Shown here: positions 33,024 to 41,757 of the stretch, one piece after another
Numbering within the stretch: position 1 is the first letter of the stretch
Layout: each line of letters starts with the position of its first letter
Source: Streptomyces sp. 7-21
GTDB taxonomy: Bacteria > Actinomycetota > Actinomycetes > Streptomycetales > Streptomycetaceae
Direction of reading: 5' to 3'
DNA: 64,000 bases
NCBI RefSeq assembly: GCF_016741785.1
Contig: NZ_JAERRL010000003.1
Location: 124,001 to 188,000 of the forward strand
Program-made: the position numbers and the translations under genes
Notes under the pieces: model-generated
Told to the model about the DNA's origin: nothing
Seen by the model: only the letters and a program-made list of their open reading frames with translations
Database searches by the model: none

Positions 33024-33587
33024 ATGACCACGCGCACCACCACGGTCGCCGTCATCAGGGTCACGGGGGCCCTGCTCACCGGGCTGCTCACCGTCGGGCT
33101 GGCGGCGGGCTGCGGATCGGACGACGACGGCACCGGCGAATCCGCCGCCGAGGCGCCGGACACTCCCCGCGAGGAGAGCCCCCGCCAGGAGCCGTCCGAG
33201 GAGCAGCCGCCCGCCGACAACGCCTCGCAGGAGCCCGCGCAGGAGGAGCCGGAGGAACCGTCAGGGGATCCGGATGAGCCCGTGGAGGCGCCCGCCGGGG
33301 ACCCGCCGGACGACACGGACGGCGGCACGGGCATCGACGCCTGCTACGACGGGGTCTGCGAGGTGACGCTGGAAGGCCCGGCCACCATCCCCGTCGACCC
33401 GGCCCTGGCCCCGGGCCTGGAGGAGATCTACGTTTCCAGCGTCTCCGGCGGCAGCGTGACGATCAGCCATGCCTACGGCTACGTGTACGGCAGCGGCAAC
33501 AGCACCACCACCATCAACGGCCTCACCGTCGAGGTGGTGGACATCGAAGGCAGCACGGTCACGCTGAAGTTCAGCTACGACGGCTGA
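33024..33587 (+). CDS. Lipoprotein with Pro/Glu-rich linker, unknown function
   Basis: 187 residues. Signal sequence with lipobox VGLAAGC near residue 30, then about 70 residues rich in Glu, Pro, Asp and Ser, and a C-terminal domain of about 80 residues. This domain begins with a DACYDGVCEV disulfide-like pair and has beta-strand patterns ending VDIEGSTVTLKFSY. Exported and lipid-anchored. GGGAGGA lies 7 nt before the ATG. The C-terminal domain is not one I recognise. It follows the PKS/thioesterase pair by 71 nt with its own ribosome site; no functional link is evident. Confidence 0.75.
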   Translation: MTTRTTTVAVIRVTGALLTGLLTVGLAAGCGSDDDGTGESAAEAPDTPREESPRQEPSEEQPPADNASQEPAQEEPEEPSGDPDEPVEAPAGDPPDDTDGGTGIDACYDGVCEVTLEGPATIPVDPALAPGLEEIYVSSVSGGSVTISHAYGYVYGSGNSTTTINGLTVEVVDIEGSTVTLKFSYDG

Positions 33588-34008
33588 TCCGGTCCCAGCC
33601 GCCGCGGCGCGGTCCCCGCACGCCGGCGACCAACGCGGCGAACCGCCCGCGCGGCAGCACCAGCGCGCCCGTCCGGCACCGTGGCGTCACGCACGGCTAC
33701 GGCGCCGGGCACACGGCGGCCTCCCACAGGCCCTGCCGGTGCCGCGGTACGACGCGCGGCCCGGCGGACGCCCCGCAGATCCCGGCCATGCCCGTGGCGG
33801 AGCGGGTGGTCATGTGGCTGCCTCTCCCGGAAACCGCTGAAGTAACCCTGGCGTCTCCCCTGGCGGTGCAAGGCAAACGAACGGTCACTGTCGTGTACCA
33901 GTACGTCCGCTGACGACCCGGCAGCAGCGCGTTCGTGGCAACCTGCCCTTGGCCGCTCGCGGACGGGCAGCGGCCGTGTGGCATAAGTCATTTCCCGGGG
34001 GATCAGCG
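33588..34008. other. 421-nt intergenic region, no gene seen
   Basis: Between the lipoprotein and the RDD gene. A minus-strand frame (33575-33991) is open but lacks a ribosome site and natural codon bias, and its translation is Arg/Gly/Ala noise. The A/T-richer stretch near 33830-33910 is where a promoter for the RDD gene would be expected. No RNA structure stood out. Confidence 0.5.
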
Positions 34009-34752
34009 ATGGTGGCAGACCAGTGGGGGCAGCAGCAGCCGGTGCGGCCCTCGTCGTGGCGGCGCGGGTTGGCCTGGCTGGTGGACTTCTCGCTCGTGAT
34101 AGCGGCGGCCGTTCTCCTCGGCATCGTCACCTTCAACCGCATCAGCGGCATGGTGACCGACGTTCCCGGCCTGGTGGAGACCGGCGTCTGGGAGGTCGTC
34201 ACCTCCGGCGGCGACATCGCCGGCGCGGGCCAGGAGTTCGGCGAGCGGCTGTGGAACCGCGCGATCCGGGCCGTGCAGCAGGCGTTCGGTGCCCTGGTGA
34301 TTCTCACCTTCCTCTACCAGTGGCTGGCGCTGTGGCTGACCGGCACGACGGCCGGCAAGGCGCTGCTCAACCTGCGGGTGGTGCGGCGGGACGACGGCGC
34401 CTCGCGGCTGGGCCGGGGCCGGGCCGCCGGCCGCGCGGCGGTGACCACGGCCGCTGACGTCGGCGTGTTCTCCCTGGCCTGCTGCCTGCTGCTGAGCGGC
34501 GGGTTCGCCCTGTCGGCGCTGGTGTGGCTCGCCGCGATCGTGCTGTTCTGGGCCAACGCCCTGCCCGCGGTCGCCGGCCAGGGCCGGTCGCTGGCGGACC
34601 GGGCGGCGGGCAGCGCCGTCACCGGCGGCCTGCTGCGCGCCGCCGCGACCGCCGCGGCCAGCGGCACGCGCGCGGTGGTCACTTCCGGCCGTACCGCGTT
34701 CGACCGGGTCCGCGACCGGAACCGGCGCGAGGACCAGGGGCTTCAGGCGTAG
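34009..34752 (+). CDS. RDD-family integral membrane protein
   Basis: 247 residues. The RDD signature appears as SWRRGLAWLVDFSLVIAAAVLLG (Arg and Asp in the first helix), with three or four further membrane segments, including LVILTFLYQWLALWLTGTTAGKALLNLRVV, where TAGKALLNLRVV is the conserved cytoplasmic motif. The C-terminus is basic and soluble. Function of the family is mostly unknown (some are ion antiporters). CGGGGGAT precedes the ATG at 34009; upstream start 33949 lacks a ribosome site. Confidence 0.85.
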   Translation: MVADQWGQQQPVRPSSWRRGLAWLVDFSLVIAAAVLLGIVTFNRISGMVTDVPGLVETGVWEVVTSGGDIAGAGQEFGERLWNRAIRAVQQAFGALVILTFLYQWLALWLTGTTAGKALLNLRVVRRDDGASRLGRGRAAGRAAVTTAADVGVFSLACCLLLSGGFALSALVWLAAIVLFWANALPAVAGQGRSLADRAAGSAVTGGLLRAAATAAASGTRAVVTSGRTAFDRVRDRNRREDQGLQA

Positions 34753-34792
34753 GGGCAGCCTCTGCCGGAAGGCCGGTGCGGCCGGTCGCCGG

Positions 34793-36580
34793 TCAGGCCG
34801 CGCCGGTCTCCGGCAGGCGTGCGCAGTCGCCGTGGAGAGCGGCGTAGGCGCCGCCGCGGCGCAGGAGTTCGTCGTGGGTGCCGGTCTGAAGGATGCGGCC
34901 GTCCCCCATGACGACGATGCGGTCGGCGTCGCGGACCGTGGACAGCCGGTGGGCGACGACGAACGTGGTGCGGCCGGCGACCAGCCTGCGCAGCGCCTGC
35001 TGCACCAGCCGCTCGGAGCGGGTGTCGAGCGCCGACGTCGCCTCGTCGAGGATCAGCACCCGCGGGTTGCGGATCAGGGCGCGGGCGATGGCCAGCCGCT
35101 GCCGCTGGCCGCCGGAGAGGCGCGCGCCCTGGTCGCCGACGAGGGTGTCGAGGCCGTCGGGGAGGCGTTCGACGAACTCCAGGGCGTTGGCGTCGCGCAG
35201 CGCGGCCCGGACGGTCTCCTCGTCGGCGTCGGGCATGCCGTAGGCGACGTTCTCCCTGACGGTGCCCTCGAAGAGGATCGACTCCTGCGGCACGACCGAC
35301 AGGAAGCGGCGGTAGCTGCGCAGGTCGAGGTCGTTCATGTCGGTGCCGTCGAGCAGCAGCCGGCCCGACGTGGGGCGGATGAAGCCGATGACCAGGTTGA
35401 GCACGGTCGACTTGCCCGCGCCGGAGGCGCCGACCAGGGCGATGGTCTCCCCGGGCTGGACCGTCAGGTCGAAGCCGGTGACGGCCTGGCCGCCGGCGTC
35501 GTCGTAGGCGAAGCTGACGCGCTCGAACGTGAACTGGCCGCGGACTTCCTCGACCGTCGTCTTGCCGGCGTTGTCCTCGACTTCGGGCGCCTGGAGCACC
35601 TCGCCCGCCGAGCGGACGGACTCAAGCCCTCTGGCGATGACGGGTGCCAGGCCCATCAGGGTGCTGGCGGAGTTGGTCAGCGTGGTCAGAAAGCCGCTGA
35701 GCATGACGACGTCGCCGGCCGTCAGGCCCCACAGGCCGTGGTAGGCGATGAGCGCCGATACGGTGAGGAACACCACGCCCAGGATGTTGAGGAACACCCA
35801 CGCCGCGGAGGCGAACCGGCCGTTCATCAGGTCCAGCCGCAGGCCCGAGCGCAGCACCCGGCGCAGCGTCTCGTTCATGCGGCGCAGCGCGTCGGCCTCC
35901 AGGCCGTGGGCGCGGGTGACGGAGATCAGCCGGGTCATCTCGCTGACGCGCGACGACAGATGCTCGACCTCCTGGCGGAACTCCTCGTTGTGGCGGCGGA
36001 GCCGGGAGCGGAGCCGCATCACCAGCAGCCCGGCGAGCGGCACGACGACGAGGAAGACCGGCAGGAACTCCGGGGTGCGGACGGCGATGATGACCAGGCC
36101 CCCGATCAGCACGGTCGCCGCGCCCAGGCCGGTGTCGCTGGACTGCTGCACCATCTGCTCGATGGTCTCGACGTCGCGGACGACCTTGGTCTGGAGCACG
36201 CCGGCGCTGGTGCGGTTGTGGTAGCCGATCGACAGCTGCTGGAGCCGCGTGCACAGGGCGGAGCGCAGGGCGGTGCCGGTGCGGCGGACGGAGCCGTAGA
36301 GCAGCCGCACGTAGAGCAGGTGCAGCGGATAGTTGACGACCAGGATGAACATGATCGCCCCGGCGGCCAGCCACAGCTGGCTCAGCGGCCGGTGCTCCAC
36401 CACCGTGTCGATGATGGCGGCGGTCACCAGCGGCAGCAGCCAGACGGGGCTGTGCTTGACGGTGAAGACGCACAGCGCGCCGGCCACGCGCCACCGGTCC
36501 TCCCGGAAGAGGTACGCCAGAGTCCTGACCGGGTGTTCACCCCGGTAGTGGTGGTCGAGCGGGCCCTCGGCGGACGCCAT
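34793..36580 (-). CDS. ABC exporter half-transporter (permease fused to ATPase)
   Basis: 595 residues. An N-terminal six-helix transmembrane domain (about 20-320) is fused to a nucleotide-binding domain with Walker A GASGAGKST, signature LSGGQRQRLAIARAL, Walker B RVLILDEATSALD and H-loop FVVAHRLST. Type I exporter architecture (MsbA/multidrug or peptide/lipid), acting as a homodimer or with a partner not seen here. Divergent from the Icmt-like gene over about 200 nt. Possible exporter of a product from the neighbouring prenyl cluster, by position only. Confidence 0.95.
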   Translation of the reverse strand: MASAEGPLDHHYRGEHPVRTLAYLFREDRWRVAGALCVFTVKHSPVWLLPLVTAAIIDTVVEHRPLSQLWLAAGAIMFILVVNYPLHLLYVRLLYGSVRRTGTALRSALCTRLQQLSIGYHNRTSAGVLQTKVVRDVETIEQMVQQSSDTGLGAATVLIGGLVIIAVRTPEFLPVFLVVVPLAGLLVMRLRSRLRRHNEEFRQEVEHLSSRVSEMTRLISVTRAHGLEADALRRMNETLRRVLRSGLRLDLMNGRFASAAWVFLNILGVVFLTVSALIAYHGLWGLTAGDVVMLSGFLTTLTNSASTLMGLAPVIARGLESVRSAGEVLQAPEVEDNAGKTTVEEVRGQFTFERVSFAYDDAGGQAVTGFDLTVQPGETIALVGASGAGKSTVLNLVIGFIRPTSGRLLLDGTDMNDLDLRSYRRFLSVVPQESILFEGTVRENVAYGMPDADEETVRAALRDANALEFVERLPDGLDTLVGDQGARLSGGQRQRLAIARALIRNPRVLILDEATSALDTRSERLVQQALRRLVAGRTTFVVAHRLSTVRDADRIVVMGDGRILQTGTHDELLRRGGAYAALHGDCARLPETGAA

Positions 36581-36783
36581 GGCTCACCACACTCCCCACA
36601 GATTCCAACCCGGACACACAATCTCCCACGCTACGGGACGCCGGGGCGTCCGGGTGCGCCCGCCTTCCGCCCGTTCCCGCCGTTTCCGCTCGGCTCCACG
36701 GGCCCCGCGGTGCGCTCCCGCCGCGCCTCTTCACCACCTTTCAGCGCGGCATGAAGGCTTGCGGCCCAGGTGAGATACCGGGC

Positions 36784-37287
36784 ATGCGTACGCGTACCGC
36801 TGCGGTGATCAGCGCTGCCTGGTTCCTCGTGCCCGTCATCGTCACCTACGGCATCCCCTACCTGCTCACCCGCTGGGAAACCTCCGTGGACTGGGACAAC
36901 GGCTGGCTGCTGGCCCCGCGCGTGCTCGCCGGCGTGGTCATCGCCGGAGCGGCGGCGTTCATCATCGACGCCTTCGTCCGGTTCGTGCGCGAGGGACGCG
37001 GCACCCCGGCCCCAGCGGCCGCACCCGAGCACCTGGTGGTCACCGGCCCGTACCGCTGGGTCCGCAACCCCATGTACTGCTGCGTCGTCAGCGGCATCCT
37101 CGCCCAGGCGCTGCTGCTGTGGCGCTGGCCGCCGCTGGTGTACGGCCTGCTGGTCTGGTCCGTGTTCGCCTCGGTGGTGCGGTTCCGCGAGGAGCCGTTC
37201 CTGCGGGAGACCCACGGCGAGGAGTTCGAGCGGTACCGCGCGGCGGTCCGCGCCTGGATTCCGCGGCTGCGGCCCTGGCACGGCTGA
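36784..37287 (+). CDS. Icmt/PEMT-like membrane methyltransferase
   Basis: 167 residues with about four membrane segments. The conserved catalytic segment VVTGPYRWVRNPMYCCVV and the C-terminal FREEPFLRETHGEEFERYRAAV (RHP-like plus EE.L...G..Y motif) are the isoprenylcysteine methyltransferase / phospholipid methyltransferase pattern. It probably uses SAM at the membrane. Its position, convergent and 8 nt from the SAM methyltransferase of the prenylation gene set, makes a role with a prenylated product conceivable. ATG 36784 is preceded by AGGTGAG at 11 nt. Confidence 0.8.
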   Translation: MRTRTAAVISAAWFLVPVIVTYGIPYLLTRWETSVDWDNGWLLAPRVLAGVVIAGAAAFIIDAFVRFVREGRGTPAPAAAPEHLVVTGPYRWVRNPMYCCVVSGILAQALLLWRWPPLVYGLLVWSVFASVVRFREEPFLRETHGEEFERYRAAVRAWIPRLRPWHG

Positions 37288-37295
37288 CGCCGCGC

Positions 37296-37901
37296 TCACC
37301 CGCCGTGCGGCGCCCGGTAGACGAGCAGGTAACGCCAGAACAGCAGGCGCCGCAGCCGGGACCCGGGCAGCAGCCGGGCGCTCTCCGCCCGGATCTCGGC
37401 CAGCGTCATGCCGGGCTCGGCCACCGGCGGCCGTGGCGGCGCCGCCACCCCGCGCACCCGGTCGGCGGCGGACACCGCCACGCGCGCGGCGGTGTTGGCG
37501 GGAACGGCCGCCAGGCTCCAGGCACGGTCGGCGAGCGTCGCCTCCCGGTAGCAGCCGAGCACCGCCAGCACCCCGCCGGGCGCGAGCGCCGCGCGCAGCG
37601 CCGTGACCGTGGCGAACGGCACGTGGTGGAGGCTGGCCAGGCAGGAGATGAAGTCGTAGCGCCCAGCGGGCAGGCGCGCCGCCGTCACGTCCTCGCACCG
37701 GTAGCGCGGCCCCGGGTGCGCGCGCCGCGCCGCCTCGATGACCCAGGCGTCCGGGTCGAGCGCGTCCACCTCGATGCCGCGGGCCGCCAGCGTCCCCGCG
37801 AACCGGCCCGTGCCGCAGCCGACGTCCAGGGCCGTCCGGCAGCCTGGCGGCAGCTGCCGGAGCAGCAGCCGGTGGTAGTGGTCGTTGTGGTCGAACGGCA
37901 T
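37296..37901 (-). CDS. Class I SAM-dependent methyltransferase
   Basis: 201 residues. Motif I ALDVGCGTGRFAG near residue 31, acidic loop VDALDPD, and motif post-I YDFISCLASLHHV are those of Rossmann-fold methyltransferases of the UbiE/UbiG or Methyltransf_11 type. AGGGTGGG precedes the ATG. Last in a minus-strand series with polyprenyl diphosphate synthase (180 nt upstream), UbiA and chorismate-lyase-like genes. It may O- or C-methylate the prenylated aromatic acid, as UbiG/UbiE do in ubiquinone synthesis; this is inference from context. Confidence 0.85.
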   Translation of the reverse strand: MPFDHNDHYHRLLLRQLPPGCRTALDVGCGTGRFAGTLAARGIEVDALDPDAWVIEAARRAHPGPRYRCEDVTAARLPAGRYDFISCLASLHHVPFATVTALRAALAPGGVLAVLGCYREATLADRAWSLAAVPANTAARVAVSAADRVRGVAAPPRPPVAEPGMTLAEIRAESARLLPGSRLRRLLFWRYLLVYRAPHGG

Positions 37902-38081
37902 GTGCCCACCCTGGCACGTCCGTTCACTCCATTGCGTGGTTTCCGGTCACGGAACGTGTCCGCGGCGGGCCGGCGGCCCAGTCTTATCAGAGGACGTGCA
38001 CGGGGGTCCGCCCGCCAGCCCGCCCGGCCCGCCGCGTGTCGCGCCCGCGGCGGGCCGGGCGACCTCACCGGCGGCCGCCGG

Positions 38082-39089
38082 TCAGCGGTCGCGGCGCCCC
38101 AGCCGCGTCATCAGGTCCTCCCAGGCGGCGCGCGCGGCGGCCGGCAGCCGCGCCTCGTCCAGCGCCTTCGCGGCCCGCCGGGTGTGCTGGGCCGCCATCT
38201 CGCGGGCGCCCTCCCGCGCCCCGGCCTCCTCCAGCAGCCCCAGCAGCACCGGCACGTCGTCCTCTTCCAGCTTTCCCGTGCCGAGCATCGCGGCCGCCCG
38301 GCGGCCCGCGCCGGTGCCCGAGCCGACCGCCAGCAGCACCGGCAGCGTCTTCTTGCCGCGCAGCAGGTCCGCCCCGACCGGCTTGCCCGTCACCGCGTGC
38401 TCGCCCCACAGCCCCAGCACGTCATCCGTGATCTGGAACGCCACCCCCAGCTCCTCGCCCGCCCGCCGCAGCGGCCCCGTCACGGCGGCCGGAGCACCGG
38501 CCAGTTCGGCGCCGAGCGCGGCGGCGCAGGCCAGCAGCGCGCCCGTCTTGCCGGCCACCATCGCCAGGTACTCGGACACCGTCACGTCGCCGGCCTCGCG
38601 CCGCTCCAGCGCCAGGTCGCGCGCCTGGCCGTTCACCGTGGCCTCCAGCGCCGCCACCAGGCTGCCCGCCGCCGTCGCCGCCCCCGGCCCCGGAGCGGCC
38701 GTGACCGTGCGCACCGCCTGCACCAGCAGCGCGTCCCCCGCCAGCACGGCATGCCCCGTGCCATACGCCACCCACGCCGCGTCCCGGCCCCGGCGGCTGC
38801 GGTCGCCGTCCATGATGTCGTCATGCAACAGCGAAAACTGGTGTACGAGTTCGACGGCGGCGCCCGCCGCTGCCGCCAGCTCACCGGCGCCGCCGGCCGA
38901 GCGGGCCGACAGCGCCGCGAGGGCCGCCCTGACCCGCTTGCCGCCGGCGCCCCGGGTACCGGACACGCCGCTCCAGCCGAGGTGGTAGCGGCACACCCGC
39001 GCCACATCCGGATCGAGCCGGTCCACGGCGCGCTCCAACTCCGCCTCCACGCGAGCCAGGTCGTCGTCCCCCGTCAGTCTGTCACTCAT
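38082..39089 (-). CDS. Polyprenyl (trans-isoprenyl) diphosphate synthase
   Basis: 335 residues. First Asp-rich motif LLHDDIMDGD (Asp90, Asp91, Asp94), second FQITDDVLGLWG, plus GGKRVRAAL near residue 50. Condenses isopentenyl diphosphate units on an allylic primer. The residue five before the first Asp is Phe (QFSLLHDD), which in this family usually limits the product to about C15-C20, so a farnesyl or geranylgeranyl donor is more likely than a long quinone tail. Lies 64 nt after the UbiA gene, same strand, and would supply its prenyl donor. Confidence 0.9.
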   Translation of the reverse strand: MSDRLTGDDDLARVEAELERAVDRLDPDVARVCRYHLGWSGVSGTRGAGGKRVRAALAALSARSAGGAGELAAAAGAAVELVHQFSLLHDDIMDGDRSRRGRDAAWVAYGTGHAVLAGDALLVQAVRTVTAAPGPGAATAAGSLVAALEATVNGQARDLALERREAGDVTVSEYLAMVAGKTGALLACAAALGAELAGAPAAVTGPLRRAGEELGVAFQITDDVLGLWGEHAVTGKPVGADLLRGKKTLPVLLAVGSGTGAGRRAAAMLGTGKLEEDDVPVLLGLLEEAGAREGAREMAAQHTRRAAKALDEARLPAAARAAWEDLMTRLGRRDR

Positions 39090-39153
39090 GTCGGCCCGTC
39101 CGATCGTCTCGCGCCTCAGGCGGCCACCCGGCCTGGCCGGCGGCGGTGGCCTC

Positions 39154-40089
39154 TCAGTGGATGACCAGGCCGGCGCACAGCGCGGCCAGCACCCACACAG
39201 GATGGAACGACGCCCGGTTGAACGCCGCGAGCGCGGTCGGCGGGTCGGCGCGCCGCAGCAGCGCCACACCCGGACGCAGCAGTGCCAGCCACCCCGCCAG
39301 CGCGGTCCCCGCCACCCCGGCGGGCCCGAAGACGTCCCAGGCGGCGACCGCCAGCCCCAGGCTCGCCCCCGCCGCCGCCAGCAGGCACCCGAACGCCAGC
39401 ACGGCGCTGGCCCGCATCCCGTACCGCACGGGCACGGTCGCGACGCCGAGCCGGGCGTCGCCGGCGACGTCGGCCATGTCGTTGGGCACGTTGCGCCCGC
39501 CGGCCTCCCACGCCGCCAGCCACAGCGCCAGCCACCCAAGCCGCGCCCAGTCCGCCCCATCGGTGACGGCGGCCCAGCCCACCGCCCCGCCGGCCGCCAC
39601 CATCACGCCGCTCACCACCAGCTTCAGCGGGGAGACCGTCGCCAGCAGGCAGTACAGCGCCTGAAGCGCCACGGCCACCGCGAACAGCAGCACGCACCAC
39701 CAGCTCAGCAGCGCCGCGAGCCCAACCGCCAGCCCTGCCAGCGCCGTTGCCCACGCCATGGCGGCGGCCACCGGCAGCAGGCCCGCCGCCACCGGATGCC
39801 GGGCGCCCGCCCCGTCGACGTCCCAGCCCGCCGCCCCGTCCCGGGCGCCCGGCCGCTCACCGGCGGCGGCCCGCCGGTCCAGCGGCAGGTCCAGCAGGTC
39901 GTTGGCGGCGAAGACCGCCCAGAAGCCCGCCAGCGACGCCACCACCAGCACGCCCAGGCGCCACGGCGGCGCGTCCGGCGCCGCCACCAGCGCACCCACC
40001 AGCGGCTGCGCCACGCTCAGCGTCGCCTGCGTGCCGCGCGACAGCCCGTACAGCGCTCTGGCGTGTTCCGCCGCCGTAAACGCCGCCAT
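39154..40089 (-). CDS. UbiA-family aromatic prenyltransferase
   Basis: 311 residues, eight or nine membrane helices. First Asp motif NDLLDLPLD (Asn63-Asp71), second NDMADVAGD (Asn203-Asp211), which bind Mg-diphosphate. YCLLATVSPLKLVVSG corresponds to the conserved YP..KR-type loop. An insertion of about 20 Gly/Ala/Asp-rich residues follows the first motif. It attaches a prenyl chain to an aromatic acceptor in the membrane; with a chorismate-lyase-like gene 105 nt upstream, 4-hydroxybenzoate is the natural guess. The UbiA neighbourhood is not that of menaquinone biosynthesis (no men genes), so it is probably secondary metabolism. Confidence 0.88.
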   Translation of the reverse strand: MAAFTAAEHARALYGLSRGTQATLSVAQPLVGALVAAPDAPPWRLGVLVVASLAGFWAVFAANDLLDLPLDRRAAAGERPGARDGAAGWDVDGAGARHPVAAGLLPVAAAMAWATALAGLAVGLAALLSWWCVLLFAVAVALQALYCLLATVSPLKLVVSGVMVAAGGAVGWAAVTDGADWARLGWLALWLAAWEAGGRNVPNDMADVAGDARLGVATVPVRYGMRASAVLAFGCLLAAAGASLGLAVAAWDVFGPAGVAGTALAGWLALLRPGVALLRRADPPTALAAFNRASFHPVWVLAALCAGLVIH

Positions 40090-40194
40090 CCGCGCCTCTC
40101 ACTCCTCTCAGCCCAGGGGAATCCCGCACCCGCCGCCAGGCGGACACCGCCAGCCCAAGGGCGCCCGGGGCGGCACGCGCTCCCCCGCCAGGGC

Positions 40195-40791
40195 TCACCC
40201 CTGCCATGGCAGGTACGGCCCGCGCAGCATCGCGGGGACCGCCTCCGGGCTGAAGACCTCGCGGACCGCCGCCACCGGCTCCCGCCCGTACCACAGCAGG
40301 TACGACCGGAACGCGGCGGGGGCGCGGGGGCCTTCGGCGTGCGGCCAGGGCACGCGGCCCGCCGTGAGCACGGTGCGCGTGCACAGGGCGCCGCTGTTCT
40401 TCAGCGCCGCGCCGATCGGGGTCTCGGCGTCCGTCAGGCAGGCGGCGGCCCGGGGCGGCAGCACGGACTCGCGCGCCGCCAGGCGGTTCACCGCCAGCGT
40501 CCGCCGCCCGGCGGTGAACACCGAGCGGCGCAGGACGAGCGTTTCACCGTCCGCCGCGCCCAGCGAGGCGATGGCGCGGTGCGGCGCCTCACGGGCCGGG
40601 ATCCGGCGGCACCGGACTTCGCGGACGGAGACCTCCTCGCCGGCCAGGGCGGTGAGCATCGTCGTCGTCAGCCCGTCGGAGGTCAGGAGCATGCGCGTGA
40701 CGGGAGAGGCGAACCGGTTCACGGCGTCAGCCACTTCCTCCGGCCCGTGGTCACCAGAGCCGTCGGGAACACGGGCGTGAGGCGGCGGCAT
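40195..40791 (-). CDS. Chorismate-lyase-like protein (Rv2949c/DUF98 family), copy 2
   Basis: 198 residues. Shares VTRMLLTSDGLTTTML, RRSVFTAGRRTLAVNR, ETPIGAAL and the terminal VREVFSPE with the protein at 3676-4191. By family, it removes pyruvate from chorismate to give 4-hydroxybenzoate. It opens a minus-strand run with UbiA, polyprenyl diphosphate synthase and methyltransferase, which repeats the early logic of ubiquinone synthesis (UbiC, UbiA, IspA/B, UbiG). ATG 40791 gives a 33-residue lead before the conserved block; GTGACGAG is only a weak ribosome site. An upstream in-frame start at 40863 also exists. Confidence 0.72.
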   Translation of the reverse strand: MPPPHARVPDGSGDHGPEEVADAVNRFASPVTRMLLTSDGLTTTMLTALAGEEVSVREVRCRRIPAREAPHRAIASLGAADGETLVLRRSVFTAGRRTLAVNRLAARESVLPPRAAACLTDAETPIGAALKNSGALCTRTVLTAGRVPWPHAEGPRAPAAFRSYLLWYGREPVAAVREVFSPEAVPAMLRGPYLPWQG

Positions 40792-41269
40792 GCTCGTCAC
40801 TTGCTGGTCTGAGGCCTTCCTGGATCGGTTCAGCCGGACGGTCCATCCCACTAACCCCGTCACGCGGCCACCGTTACGCCGGCCCGCTACGGCTCATCCC
40901 CCCGTGGGAACCAGACCGTTCCCTGCCTACTCCTTCGAGTGAACTCCCCCGTCACGGCTGCGTCCTTGCTCCCTCAACACAGCTGATCCGCCGCGGCCTG
41001 ACGCACCGCAGCGGGGCCGGCGAGCGGTCGGCCGCGGCGGTGCGACGCAAGCGCCGGCAGGGTACGTGCGCGGGGTGGCGGTGGGCCGCTGCTGGACGGT
41101 GCGGTGATCGCAGGCCCCGGCGCCGGGGACGGCATGTCCCGGTTCCGTCACGGGCGCGTCGCGGTCCCGTGCCCACGCCAAACCCAGCCGCTGCGGGGCG
41201 CCATCGAACGGGCCGTACGGACAAGCGAGACCGCCTGATCCAGCGGTCGCTCACCTGGAGGACAGGACC
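40792..41269. other. 478-nt intergenic region, no gene seen
   Basis: Divergent spacer between the chorismate-lyase-like gene and a lipoprotein gene. Frames here give Arg/Pro-rich shadows only. CCCCGGCGCCGGGG around 41115-41130 is a perfect 14-bp palindrome. The A/T-richer part near 40850-40985 may hold promoters, but no convincing -10/-35 pair was found. Confidence 0.45.
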
Positions 41270-41635
41270 ATGCGCGTACGGAGCCGCACGATGCCGGTGC
41301 TCGGCCTCGCCGTCGTGGCCGCGAGCCTGGCTCTCACCGCCTGCGAGGGGAACGGCGACGAGGCGGCGGCCGCGTCCAGCGCGGGCGGGACGCGCTGCAC
41401 CGACCAGATCGACTACACCGGGGACCCGCGCTCCCACGCCGAGATCAACTCCATCGGCGCGGAAACCGGCGCATGCCCCGCGCCCCTCACCGACGAAACA
41501 CCCGAGGGCACCCCCAAGGAACCCGGCCTGCGCTGCACCGACCAGATCGACTACACCGGAGACCCCCGCTCCAACGCCGACATCAACAGCATCGGCGAAT
41601 GGACCGGCTACTGCCCGCCCGTCGAGCAGGGGTGA
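41270..41635 (+). CDS. Small lipoprotein with two near-identical internal repeats
   Basis: 121 residues. Lipobox ALTAC at about residue 25. The mature part is two copies of a 29-residue unit (about 42-70 and 87-115), each reading RCTDQIDYTGDPRS then a short INSIG, TG and CP block, with two Cys per unit. Joined by a Thr/Pro/Glu linker. Export and lipid anchoring are clear, function unknown. The repeat with its paired Cys suggests a small disulfide-bonded module. GGAGGACAGGACC lies just before the ATG. No homologue that I recognise. Confidence 0.8.
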   Translation: MRVRSRTMPVLGLAVVAASLALTACEGNGDEAAAASSAGGTRCTDQIDYTGDPRSHAEINSIGAETGACPAPLTDETPEGTPKEPGLRCTDQIDYTGDPRSNADINSIGEWTGYCPPVEQG

Positions 41636-41757
41636 CCCCCCGCCGCGCCGCCCGGCCGGTACCCCGGCCCGAGACGCGGTCTGCGGCCCGCGGTACCTGC
41701 TGACCGGCGGCCTGTCCGTGGCGGACGGGCAGGCCGTGCAGCACCGGTCGCCCGGCT

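Noticed and set aside
33575-33991. 138-residue minus-strand frame between lipoprotein and RDD genes
   Set aside because: No ribosome site, noise-like Arg/Gly/Ala content and no codon bias.
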